From contig JANSYI010000014.1 in NCBI GenBank assembly GCA_024742475.1, positions 154,906 through 218,905 of the forward strand: a DNA stretch of 64,000 bases, given 5' to 3'. The stretch comes from a bacterium. Lineage in GTDB: Bacteria > Myxococcota_A > Polyangia > Nannocystales > Nannocystaceae. Shown here piece after piece: positions 53,153-61,292 of this stretch (positions are counted from its first letter, which is position 1; every line of letters starts with the position of its first letter). The notes beneath the pieces are model-generated. The model was not told the DNA's origin. It made no database searches and saw only the letters and a program-made list of their open reading frames with translations. A program made the position numbers and the translations under genes.

Positions 53153-53941
53153 TTGAACATTCAAAGAACCCTTGCGAGCGCCTTGATCGCGCTCGCCGTC
53201 GGCGCCTGCGTCCTCGACACCGACGACGGCGACGACCGTCCGTCCCGCCCCGGAGAGCTCGGCGCCGGCGACTTCGTCTACGTCTGCGTCGGAGACTCGG
53301 ACCCCCTGTGTGAGGGGGGCTCGATCGCCGAGACATTCCCCGAGCGCATCGCGGTCGGCGCTCGCTTCGGCCTCGACTACAACCCCAACGACACGGCGTT
53401 CTCCGATGGCGTCGGCCTTCGGCTCGACGCGCCCAACGAGGCGGTCGTGCGGCGGGAGCTCGACGCGTTCTTCATCCAGCAGGCCGGCTACCAGGTGTTC
53501 CTCGCGGTGACCAACGACAGCGAGGTCGTCGACATCCAGCACATCTTTGCCGCGAACCTCGACCGCATCGCGGTGCGGACGATGGACAGCCAAGACCTCG
53601 ACACCATCGAGCTTGCGCCTGGCGATAGCATCACCGTCCGCGCCGTGCCGCAAGACGCACTGCGCTCGACGTTGGCCGGGTCGCTCGACTACACGTGGTC
53701 GACCGAAGACGAGGCGGTCGCAACCGTGGCCAGCATCGACGAGGACTTCGACGTCACGATCGAAGCGCTCGCGACGGGCTCCACCATCCTGACGGTGGAG
53801 ACCAGCGGCTTCAGTCAGCCCGTCGCAATCGAGGTGACCGAAGACGGCGCGCAGACGTCCGACGAGGGGAGCTCGAGCGGCGAAGCGCCCGATACGGACA
53901 CGGGCACCGACACCGACACCGACGGAGGCACTGGATCATGA
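53153..53941 (+). CDS. Lipoprotein, family A (second module)
   Basis: 262 aa from TTG 53153 (GGAG eight bases before). Lipobox IALAVGACVLD. Paralogue of the 48285-49106 protein: same middle Cys pair (FVYVCVGDSDPLCEGGSIAE), same LAGSLDYTWSTEDEAVATVA stretch and the same Thr-Asp tail (DTDTGTDTDTDGG). Followed by a family B lipoprotein overlapping as ATGA, as in the first module. Here the ECF sigma, anti-sigma and kinase genes are absent. Intergenic 53055-53152 has no other feature. Confidence 0.8.
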   Translation: MNIQRTLASALIALAVGACVLDTDDGDDRPSRPGELGAGDFVYVCVGDSDPLCEGGSIAETFPERIAVGARFGLDYNPNDTAFSDGVGLRLDAPNEAVVRRELDAFFIQQAGYQVFLAVTNDSEVVDIQHIFAANLDRIAVRTMDSQDLDTIELAPGDSITVRAVPQDALRSTLAGSLDYTWSTEDEAVATVASIDEDFDVTIEALATGSTILTVETSGFSQPVAIEVTEDGAQTSDEGSSSGEAPDTDTGTDTDTDGGTGS

Positions 53942-54324
53942 AGACCGCACTCCGCACCCTCGCCCTGTCGGCGCTGGGCATGATCACGCTGGGGTGCACC
54001 CCCGACTATCACACCGTGCGAATCGAGGCCGAGAGCAACCCTCCGGCCCCCGTGAACATCCGCGGCAACCGGGTGGAGCTCCCCACGGGCATCGCCGTGG
54101 TCATCGAGGCCGACCTCGTCAGCCGCACCCGGGAGGACTATCCAGGGCGCGGCGAGCTCGAGCTCTACTCCGCCGACCGCGACGTGTTCGAGGTCTACCC
54201 CCGGCCCAACCACGAGGAGTTCGTCATCGTGGGCATCAACCCGGGCTCGGCCTGCATGGACGTCGTCGTCGACGGCCGCCAAGAAGACTGCATCGACGTC
54301 ACCGTGACTGCTGCTCCCATCTGA
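53938..54324 (+). CDS. Lipoprotein, family B (second module)
   Basis: 128 aa. Lipobox ALGMITLGCTPDY. A beta-rich domain (RIEAESNPPAPVNIRGNRVE, IAVVIEADLVSRTREDYPGR) ends with SACMDVVVDGRQEDCIDVTV, paralogous to the 47917-48288 protein. ATG overlaps the stop of its partner. Together with family A it forms a repeated two-gene unit, opposite in orientation to the first unit. Confidence 0.78.
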   Translation: MKTALRTLALSALGMITLGCTPDYHTVRIEAESNPPAPVNIRGNRVELPTGIAVVIEADLVSRTREDYPGRGELELYSADRDVFEVYPRPNHEEFVIVGINPGSACMDVVVDGRQEDCIDVTVTAAPI

Positions 54325-54452
54325 CGGCTAGCGTGGTTCGTAGGCTCGTTGCCGGGTGTGAGCCTTGCTGTCTGAGAATGCAGACACTCTCGCGTGTAGG
54401 GCGGGTTCACGCGCTTCGCCTGTCACGAATGGCTCAAGCTCTGTGGTACTGT

Positions 54453-54620
54453 ATGACAGCGACAAAGGATCTGTCTCTGAGAGCCATGCTGTGTGTTACT
54501 GTGTTAGTCGCCTGCGACGCCGGCCCAGATGGTCAATCCGGCCAGGAGGGGGATGTCTGTACCTGGATCGCCTATGCGCCGAAGCAGAGCGCCCACGGAG
54601 ACCATGCGCTGTGCAACTAG
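54453..54620 (+). CDS. Very small lipoprotein
   Basis: 55 aa from ATG 54453: MTATKDLSLRAMLCVTVLVACD begins with a signal peptide and lipobox LVAC, followed by a short polar region with two Cys (DVCTWIAYAPKQSAHGDHAL CN). Overlaps the next lipoprotein by ten bases. The base composition of this stretch (54325-55371) is visibly more A/T-rich, and codon choice less GC-ending, than in neighbours. The gap 54325-54452 contains a TGTCTG/CAGACA hairpin at about 54368-54385 and nothing else obvious. Confidence 0.55.
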   Translation: MTATKDLSLRAMLCVTVLVACDAGPDGQSGQEGDVCTWIAYAPKQSAHGDHALCN

Positions 54621-55276
54621 CCAAGGTCGCACTTTTTCTTGTTGTCGCTGCTGTCGCTGCGGCTTGCGCCGATAGAGCTGGCGCAGAAAGGCTCTCGGGT
54701 ACAACCGGTGGAGACGGTGAGACGTCGACGCGCGGCCAAGGTTCGTCGACGGATATCGACAGCGGATCGGGGGGGACGACAACGACCGGGGGTATTGGTC
54801 CTCAATGGCCCCCAACGGAGTGTCTCGTGGATGGTGCGTTGGGCGAGCTTGCTTGTCCTACTGCGCTTCGCTCGTGGTGTTCGTCTGCTACGACGGAGGA
54901 GGAGTGCGAAGGGAACGAGCCGTACTTGTTTGACGGCACGGGTCGGTATGCTAGCTGCGGTTGGGTTGCGGCCGTCCCGTTGACCGATGCCCAGACATGC
55001 GGTCTTGGATCAGTTGGGTACCGGTGCGAGGCGCGGGCTTCGACGCTTCTGTCTGCTCATCCCGGCCCTGCCTGCGATAGTAACGTCACCTGGTCGTTTG
55101 GGAATGGCGAACTCGTGTCGATGGGGACTAGCACCTACATCGCTGGCCCGCTCGGTCCGTGGGGCGACTTCGGCAACCCCGAAGTTCCAGAGTCCCCGTA
55201 TCGTAGCTGCTGGGCGGCGTCGGCCCCTGACGAGTGTGACTGTGTAGAGGCAGCGTGCGCGCTTGCTGAAGAGTAG
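54611..55276 (+). CDS. Cys-rich lipoprotein in A/T-richer segment
   Basis: 221 aa from GTG 54611; upstream in-frame sequence has no signal peptide. Lipobox VVAAVAAACADR. A Ser/Thr/Gly/Asp linker (GDGETSTRGQGSSTDIDSGS) is followed by a Cys-rich domain with CLVDGALGELACPTALRSWC, ATTEEECEGNEPYLFDGTGR, YASCGWVAAVP and CWAASAPDECDCVEAACALA. Not recognised. Codon usage has more A/T third positions than the surrounding genes, suggesting recent arrival or a relaxed region. The gap 55277-55371 shows nothing. Confidence 0.7.
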   Translation: MQLAKVALFLVVAAVAAACADRAGAERLSGTTGGDGETSTRGQGSSTDIDSGSGGTTTTGGIGPQWPPTECLVDGALGELACPTALRSWCSSATTEEECEGNEPYLFDGTGRYASCGWVAAVPLTDAQTCGLGSVGYRCEARASTLLSAHPGPACDSNVTWSFGNGELVSMGTSTYIAGPLGPWGDFGNPEVPESPYRSCWAASAPDECDCVEAACALAEE

Positions 55277-55371
55277 TGCCGGCGGACGATTCTCGGACGC
55301 GAGTGCACCACGGCGCTTTCGAGCCTGTGGACGCTGCGATCCCAGCCCTGAGAGCTGTTGGTGACGGGAGG

Positions 55372-56511
55372 CTAGTCGACGTAGCCCATCACGAAGTCGC
55401 GGATGCCCCTCTCCTCCGAGAGGACCTGCTCGAGCGCGTCGACGCCGTCGCCCAGGTAGCGGCGGCTGCCGCCAGCTCCGACCCAGACGTCCCCACCGCG
55501 GGCGAAGAAGTCCGGAGTGGACACGTCATGCTCCGTCCACGCGGCGCCGTCGTCCGTGACCGCATAGCCGCCGTCGCGGACGACGAAAAGACGATCGTCG
55601 GTGGCGATCGCCCGAATGTACTCCCCGCCAAACGGGCACGCCGACCACGTCTGCGCGTCGGTGGACAGCACGCACGACGCGTCGAATCCCGAGCCGTTCC
55701 ACTGCCGCCCCGCGACGACCCAGGTGCCGTGCGCGAACGCAGCCGAGCCCGACTGCGTCCCGGGCTGCGTTTGGTCAGCCCAGCTCATCCCGTCGTCGGA
55801 CACGGCGATCATCCCGCCGTCGCCGACGGCCACGAACACCCCGTCCGCGTACTCGATCTTCCGCCCTGCCGCGGGCAGCCGCTCCTCGTGGTCCACCCAT
55901 GTCTGCCCGTCGTCGTCCGAGCTGATCACCGTGCCCACCCCGCCGACGGCGACCCACCTCCCGTCGCCATAAGCAACGTCGCCCTTCCATTGGGTGCCGC
56001 TGGGGTGCAGGTCCACATCCCACGCCTGCCCATCCGCCGAGCGCATCACCATCGAGTTTTGGTCGCCCCCCACCGCGACGAAGTAGCCGTTGCCCCACCC
56101 CACCCCGCGCATCAGGTCTGGCGTGTGGTCGTCCCCTTGCTTCGGGTTCGCCTCCACCTCCCACGTCTGCCCATCACTCGTCCACGACCGGTATCCCCAG
56201 TTCCCCACGACCATCCACATCGGCTCCCCCACCGACGCCCCGCCCGACGAGCTCTCGGCCGACCCCGTCTCCTCGCCCGACGTCGAGGGCACCGACGTCG
56301 ACCCCGTATCGCCCGCCCCCGTCGATCCTCCGGTCGTCCCAGGCTGCGTCGTCCCACTCGCACCCCCCGAGCTGCTCGACGCCTCACCGGTCACGCCCCC
56401 CGTCGACCCCGTCCCCGCTCCATCCGTCGCCCCCTCCGACCCGGAGTCGCTGTCACATGCGACCACGAGAAACGCGCAGGCAAACCACGAAGCAAAGCTG
56501 GATCGACGCAT
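55372..56511 (-). CDS. BNR/sortilin-like beta-propeller lipoprotein
   Basis: 379 aa from ATG 56511. Lipobox CAFLVVACDSD. A Ser/Gly/Thr linker (about 20-92) is followed by repeats of the exo-sialidase/BNR (Asp-box) type: YRSWTSDGQTWEVEANPKQG, VMRSADGQAWDVDLHPSGTQ, VISSDDDGQTWVDHEERLPA, IAVSDDGMSWADQTQPGTQS and YAVTDDGAAWTEHDVSTPDF, with Ser-x-Asp-x-Gly-x-x-Trp Asp boxes. No catalytic sialidase residues are evident. Likely a binding propeller. Confidence 0.83.
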   Translation of the reverse strand: MRRSSFASWFACAFLVVACDSDSGSEGATDGAGTGSTGGVTGEASSSSGGASGTTQPGTTGGSTGAGDTGSTSVPSTSGEETGSAESSSGGASVGEPMWMVVGNWGYRSWTSDGQTWEVEANPKQGDDHTPDLMRGVGWGNGYFVAVGGDQNSMVMRSADGQAWDVDLHPSGTQWKGDVAYGDGRWVAVGGVGTVISSDDDGQTWVDHEERLPAAGRKIEYADGVFVAVGDGGMIAVSDDGMSWADQTQPGTQSGSAAFAHGTWVVAGRQWNGSGFDASCVLSTDAQTWSACPFGGEYIRAIATDDRLFVVRDGGYAVTDDGAAWTEHDVSTPDFFARGGDVWVGAGGSRRYLGDGVDALEQVLSEERGIRDFVMGYVD

Positions 56512-56560
56512 CGGTGGTGAGTGACCCCGACGGCCCATTTCCGTCCCCGAAAACGAAGCG

Positions 56561-58039
56561 CTACTCGAGCGCGACTCCGAACCCGGCGGGATGGGCATAG
56601 GATGTCTGGCACGTGCCTTGGCTGGCGAATGGCGCACACGCGTCGTGCACCTCGTTGGTCCAGCCAAACTGCAAGACGCCAAACGGCTGCGCGCTGGCGA
56701 GGTCGTACGTCCCCTCGCCGACCTCGACGTTGACGACTTCGAAGTCCCCAAACCGCGTCCAGCCCGCGACGGGCTCACCGTCCAGCTCGAGGGGTTCGTC
56801 GGAGCGTTCACGGACGACCTGCAACCAGTGGCTCGACCACTCGACACCGGTCGCCACGCGCTGGAATGTCTGAAATCGCTCGGGCGCAGGGAGCGTGTAC
56901 ATCGCGGGATCTCCCACTTGCAGCGGCAGCGCGCGCGTTTCGAGGAGACCCACGGGCATGAAGGGCGCCTCGGCCGTTGCAACGACATTGGCCCCGTGGG
57001 GGACGACGAGGTCGACGAAGTCTCCCTTCTCGGCGAGCGCGTGCACCTCGAGCGCACCATCGCTCTCGACGAGGATCTCCATCGCGTCGCGCCCGGCGAA
57101 CAGACGAAAGTGATGCTGCTCGGTCGAGCGCAGCGGCGGGTGCGGCAGAGCGTAGCGCGTGCCCCACGAGGAGATTGGGGCAAGCGGCTCGAACAGCGGG
57201 TCACAGCCGGAGACCGGCTCGGTCTCGATGGGGACCGCAGAACAACGAGACCCGGACTGCACGAAGACGGGCCCGCTCGCTTCGATGCGCGTCCCGGAGA
57301 CATCCGCGGCATGCGGGTCGGCCTCGATGCGCTCGGCGATCACCCGCAGCGCGACGCCCGGCTCGAGTTGGACTCGGGGTGACCAGGCACCCGCCTCGAC
57401 CCTGCCGACGTCGCCACCGGCCGCCGTCGCGGCGAGTCGCGGTTGCCATCGAACGCTGACCCCGGGCTCCAATGTGACGACGTCGAAGAAGGTCGGGTCG
57501 CCGAGGCCTTGAAACTGCACACCGTGGGGTGCGTACGCGCTGACCACGTAGTCGGTACCCCAGGCGTTGGCCGGGATGAGCAGTCCGCTGTCGTTGCCGA
57601 CGAAGGAGCGGTAGGGCGCGAACAGGACGGCCGACACGGGCGCGTCGGTCGTCAAACGAAGCGCGGTCAGTTCGCCCGAGACGGGTGCGTCGGTGCCCGC
57701 GGGCAGGCGAAGCATTCTCGTCTGCCCGGGACCGAGCGTCTCGGCGTCGTTGACGGCACGCGACGAGTCCGCCGCCTCGACCAGCTGCACGCGCGCATCG
57801 GATGCCCCGTCGTTGATGACGAGGACCCCATCGCGCTCCCAGTTCGAGCGACGAACACCCGCGTCGCTCGAGATGCCGGGCACGAGGTGGAGCGGCGGCA
57901 CCACGGCGAAGTCGCAACCTCGGGTATCGACCCGCGTGTCGGGACACGACAGGTCCTCCGCGGGAAGTTCCACGCGAGGGCCACACGCCGCGAACGCGAG
58001 CAACAAGATCTCGACCGGGATGCGCTTCCTGCCCACCAC
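56561..58039 (-). CDS. IgGFc-binding-like lipoprotein
   Basis: 492 aa; start at GTG 58039 or 58036 puts the lipoprotein signal (EILLLAFAACGPR) at the N-terminus. The body has the repeated pattern of the IgGFc-binding protein N-terminal domain: VLVINDGASDARVQLVEAAD, LRLTTDAPVSAVLFAPYRSF, ANAWGTDYVVSAYAPHGVQF, VFVQSGSRCSAVPIETEPVS, and a second half with SSWGTRYALPHPP and HHFRLFAGRDAMEILVESDG. Such proteins are common on myxobacterial surfaces, with adhesin-like roles proposed. Faces away from the DUF1552 gene on the same strand. Confidence 0.82.
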   Translation of the reverse strand: MVGRKRIPVEILLLAFAACGPRVELPAEDLSCPDTRVDTRGCDFAVVPPLHLVPGISSDAGVRRSNWERDGVLVINDGASDARVQLVEAADSSRAVNDAETLGPGQTRMLRLPAGTDAPVSGELTALRLTTDAPVSAVLFAPYRSFVGNDSGLLIPANAWGTDYVVSAYAPHGVQFQGLGDPTFFDVVTLEPGVSVRWQPRLAATAAGGDVGRVEAGAWSPRVQLEPGVALRVIAERIEADPHAADVSGTRIEASGPVFVQSGSRCSAVPIETEPVSGCDPLFEPLAPISSWGTRYALPHPPLRSTEQHHFRLFAGRDAMEILVESDGALEVHALAEKGDFVDLVVPHGANVVATAEAPFMPVGLLETRALPLQVGDPAMYTLPAPERFQTFQRVATGVEWSSHWLQVVRERSDEPLELDGEPVAGWTRFGDFEVVNVEVGEGTYDLASAQPFGVLQFGWTNEVHDACAPFASQGTCQTSYAHPAGFGVALE

Positions 58040-58097
58040 GACGCGATCATGGTGCGCCCGCGGCTGGCTGTCCAATCTCGTCCGACCGAAGGGCCAC

Positions 58098-59531
58098 CTA
58101 CACGTTGCGGAAGCCCGTGATCTCGGTAGGCTCGAACTCCGGCCAGCGATCGCCGATCTCCGAGTCGACACCGTAGGCGGCGAGGGCCTGGTGGTAGACG
58201 TCGGAGGGCAGCAGGGGCTGGTCGTACCAGCCGGGGTTGAAGCGGCCGCCCCCGCCGATGACGGCGTGGAAGGCGTGGGAGGCGTTGTGGTTCTCGCCGT
58301 ATTCGGTGCCCATGAGCAGCAGGGAGTTCTCGAGGACCGTGCGGCCGTTGACCTCGGTGATCTCGTGCATGGCGCCGAGCATGTGGGAGAGCTGGCGGAT
58401 GGCGAAGTGCTGGTACAGGCGGATGGCGTCGCGGTTGTAGTCGTGAAAGATGCGATCGTGCGGGGTGCCGTTGCCGAAGGTGGCGGGAAAGTCGATGCTC
58501 TCGCCGAGGGCCTCGTAGGTGCCGTCGAGTCGTACGTGGCCGCCCGCGCCGACGCAGATCAAGCTGCCGAAGCGAAGGGCGTCGCATGACGCGGCCAGGG
58601 CCATGAGCCGGCCGATGCGCTCCATGACTTGGTCGGCGACCTCCCAGTCGACGATCGGCGCGCCCGAGCCGGTTGCGCCCTCGGCCGCGTCGTAGAAAGG
58701 GTATCCCTCGGGGTCGTCGAACTGCGCGGCGCTGGGCACCTCGCACTCGAGCGTGATGCCGCCGTCATCGGGCGGCGCGAGCTGAAGCTCCACGTCGCGA
58801 ATGGCCGAGAGGTGGTTGTCGATGCGCGCCTTCGAGGCCGCGCCGAGCGGAGAGTTCGGGCCCATCAGCGACTCGTATTGGCCCATCACCGAGTCGAGCA
58901 CGCTACGGCTGACGTGGTTGCGACGCAGCTGCTCGGGGCTCGGGCCGTCGGGCGAGGGCGGCTCGAACGACCCAAAGAGCGCCTCGAAGATCGCCGACGG
59001 CCGCCGCTCGGGTCGCATGCCGGGGCTGCCGTCGGTGTTCCAATGGCGCGTGAACTGGGAGACCGCGCCGGTGCGGCTCCAAAGTCCCACCGAGAGCTCG
59101 GGGAGCGAGACGTTGGGCACGCCCTCGGGGTGCAGCGCTCGCTTCATGACCTGCTCCATGCTCGGACCACCAGCGTGGTAGTCGTCGGATTCCGAGCGCT
59201 GCGGTACCCCGGTGAAGGTGGCCGCGCCCGTGGTGAAGTGAGGTGTGCCCGAAGAGGCGAGCGGGCCTGCATCGACGTTGGTGAAGAACGCGGTGTGCTC
59301 GGCGTACGGCTGCAGCGTCTGCAGTGGCCCGTCGAACTGTTCGAGCTGCATCGCCTCTTCGATGCCCAGTCCAAAGGAGAGCGTGAAGAGGCGGCACGGG
59401 ACGTCTTCGCCCTGTGACGCGCGCGCTCGCGGCGAGAACTCCTCCAAGAATGGAAGACCGATGGCGACGGACCCCAAGCCTTTGAGCAGGATCCGGCGGG
59501 ACAGCAGGGGTTTGCTTCGCGGACCGTACAT
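58098..59531 (-). CDS. DUF1552 protein with twin-arginine signal
   Basis: 477 aa from ATG 59531. N-terminal LLSRRILLKGLGSVAIGLPF is a Tat-type signal (SRRxLLKG). The rest is the DUF1552 pattern: CRLFTLSFGLGIEEAMQLEQ, ASSGTPHFTTGAATFTGVPQ, PERRPSAIFEALFGSF, ISAIRDVE-type helical stretch, and near the end DRIFHDYNRDAIRLYQHFAI, RQLSHMLGAMHEITEVNGRT, SLLLMGTEYGENHNASHAFH. DUF1552 proteins occur beside DUF1592/1588 cytochrome-like proteins in Planctomycetes and Myxococcota; the job is not established. TGATG coupling to its upstream partner. Confidence 0.92.
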   Translation of the reverse strand: MYGPRSKPLLSRRILLKGLGSVAIGLPFLEEFSPRARASQGEDVPCRLFTLSFGLGIEEAMQLEQFDGPLQTLQPYAEHTAFFTNVDAGPLASSGTPHFTTGAATFTGVPQRSESDDYHAGGPSMEQVMKRALHPEGVPNVSLPELSVGLWSRTGAVSQFTRHWNTDGSPGMRPERRPSAIFEALFGSFEPPSPDGPSPEQLRRNHVSRSVLDSVMGQYESLMGPNSPLGAASKARIDNHLSAIRDVELQLAPPDDGGITLECEVPSAAQFDDPEGYPFYDAAEGATGSGAPIVDWEVADQVMERIGRLMALAASCDALRFGSLICVGAGGHVRLDGTYEALGESIDFPATFGNGTPHDRIFHDYNRDAIRLYQHFAIRQLSHMLGAMHEITEVNGRTVLENSLLLMGTEYGENHNASHAFHAVIGGGGRFNPGWYDQPLLPSDVYHQALAAYGVDSEIGDRWPEFEPTEITGFRNV

Positions 59532-61228
59532 CAGTCTTGCTCCTGTGCTGTGCGCTTGTAGGTGAGCTGCGCGTTCTCGGCGACAGCTCGCACGAGCGCG
59601 TCGAAGGTGCGTCCTTCCGTTTCGAACGCCGCCTGGCCCTCGAGGACAGAGTCTTCGGCCAGCGCTGCCGAATGCCCGGTCGCGTACTCCATCATCTGCT
59701 CGACCAAGCAGCGATACGTCGCGTCGGTGGCCGCGAGCCCGTCGAAAAGCTCGTGCGCGTCGGCGAATGGAATCTCCGGTCGCTCCTTGAAGGGGGGCAG
59801 GTTTCCGTCGGAGAACAGGTCTCGTCCCTGCGCGTCGGTCAGCGTGTACCCGCCCTGCATGTCGTAGCGCTCGAACGCGTAGGCGATCGGCTCGAACTGC
59901 GTGTGGCACGTCAGGCACACCGGCTCGAGCCCGAAGCGAAACTCGCTTGCGCCGCGCGGCGTGAGCTCTTCGGTCTGCATCGCCGTGTCCATGATCGCGT
60001 TTGCCGTGCCCTCGTCGCTGGGCGGAGGCAGGATGTGCTGACACAAGAGCCGCTCGGTCATGAACAACCCGCGACCCACGAAGGACGTGGTGCCCAGCGC
60101 GGCGAGGAAGCCAGGGTGCGTGAGGACGCCGTAGCGCTCCTGCAGCTCTCCGGCCTCGTAGAGCTCGAGCCCGTCGCCCTTGGCGACCCCGCCTGCAAGC
60201 GCGGCGACGTCGCCGGTCAGCAAGAACTCGGTCCCGGTGAAGAGGGTCGCAAGGTCTTCGGGCGGAAGGTCCACGCCCGAGATCCGATCGAGCGTCGCGA
60301 GCAGAGACTCGCGGAGCTGCTCGCGGACCTCGGGGTCGGCCGCGGAAAACCCGGAGATCGAGGCCAGCGTGTAGTCCCCCCAGAACTGCCGGCGGCTTCG
60401 CGCGAACTTCGGGTCGGCGAGCATGCGGTCGACCTCGTTCGCGAGCGCGTCCTCGTCGTACGAACCGTCGCCCTCGGGGCCGGCGGCGAAGTCGAGCAGC
60501 GCCGCATCGGGAGCCGACTGCCACAAGAAGAACGACAGCCGACTCGCGAGCTCGTATCCGTCGACCCGGTAGACCGCGCCAGGGTCGCCCGTCCGCTCGT
60601 CCTCGAGCCGGTACAAGAAGTAGGGCGACTGCAGCATTGCCTCGGCGATGCCCGCCGCGGCGTCTTCGGAGCTCGCCTCGGCCTCGATCGCAGCCGCGAG
60701 CTCGAGGTAGACCCCGGCTTGGTCGTCGGTCAGAGGCCGTCGATGCAGCCTCTCTCCGAGCGCGTAGACGTACGTCTCGAGGCAGCCCTCCTGCTCTGGG
60801 CTGCAGTCGGCGAAGCGCTCGACCAAGGTGGTGGCACCGATCCGGCCGACGACCGAGCGCGCGACTTCGGCGTAGGCCAGCACGTACTGCGCGCTGAAGA
60901 ACTGGCCTTGCACGGTGCTCGAGTAGGCCGACCCCACCGGGATGTCGGCTGGAATCGACGACGACTCCGCGTCGGTCAGCGGCTCGCCGAGCACGTCCTG
61001 CACGGCGTTGGCGTATTGGCGGTGTGTCAATCGCGGCGCGAGGGGCTCGGGCACGCTGGCCTCGGGCACATCTTCGGGCTCGGGCACGTCTTCGCCCGTG
61101 GAGTCGGCGCCTTCGGTGCCTACCCCCTCTCCCGTCGACGCTTCTGCGTCGGTGTCCATCGCGCCCTCGGAACCGGCGTAGCAGCCGGCGACGAAGAGCC
61201 ACGCCGCGCTCGTCAGTCGGACCCTCAC
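59531..61228 (-). CDS. DUF1592/DUF1588 secreted protein with haem-type CxxCH motif
   Basis: 565 aa from GTG 61228. Signal peptide/lipobox (AAWLFVAGCYAG), an acidic Ser/Thr linker, then the planctomycete-cytochrome set: DUF1587/1595-like RLTHRQYANAVQDVLGEPLT and FAEVARSVVG region, DUF1592 with QSPYFLYRLEDERTGDPGAV, ELASRLSFFLWQSAPDAALL and RSRRQFWGDYT, DUF1588 with SFVGRGLFMTERLLCQHILP, PVCLTCHTQFEPIAYAFERY (CLTCH haem-binding-type), and DUF1585 LVEQMMEYATGHSAALAEDS. Pairs with DUF1552. Presumed periplasmic redox role, not shown. Confidence 0.93.
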   Translation of the reverse strand: MRVRLTSAAWLFVAGCYAGSEGAMDTDAEASTGEGVGTEGADSTGEDVPEPEDVPEASVPEPLAPRLTHRQYANAVQDVLGEPLTDAESSSIPADIPVGSAYSSTVQGQFFSAQYVLAYAEVARSVVGRIGATTLVERFADCSPEQEGCLETYVYALGERLHRRPLTDDQAGVYLELAAAIEAEASSEDAAAGIAEAMLQSPYFLYRLEDERTGDPGAVYRVDGYELASRLSFFLWQSAPDAALLDFAAGPEGDGSYDEDALANEVDRMLADPKFARSRRQFWGDYTLASISGFSAADPEVREQLRESLLATLDRISGVDLPPEDLATLFTGTEFLLTGDVAALAGGVAKGDGLELYEAGELQERYGVLTHPGFLAALGTTSFVGRGLFMTERLLCQHILPPPSDEGTANAIMDTAMQTEELTPRGASEFRFGLEPVCLTCHTQFEPIAYAFERYDMQGGYTLTDAQGRDLFSDGNLPPFKERPEIPFADAHELFDGLAATDATYRCLVEQMMEYATGHSAALAEDSVLEGQAAFETEGRTFDALVRAVAENAQLTYKRTAQEQD

Positions 61229-61292
61229 CCGCGTTAAGTCAGCCGAGCGCCCCGGATATCCCCAGGTTTCTCGGTATGAGCCGCTACGTTGT

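Noticed and set aside
58098..61202. One 1034-codon minus-strand protein
   Set aside because: Its first half is out of frame with DUF1592; real DUF1552 starts at 59531 with a Tat signal.
59537..61237. A 566-codon plus-strand open frame opposite the DUF1592 gene
   Set aside because: Antisense shadow; the other strand has CLTCH and DUF1592/1588 motifs.
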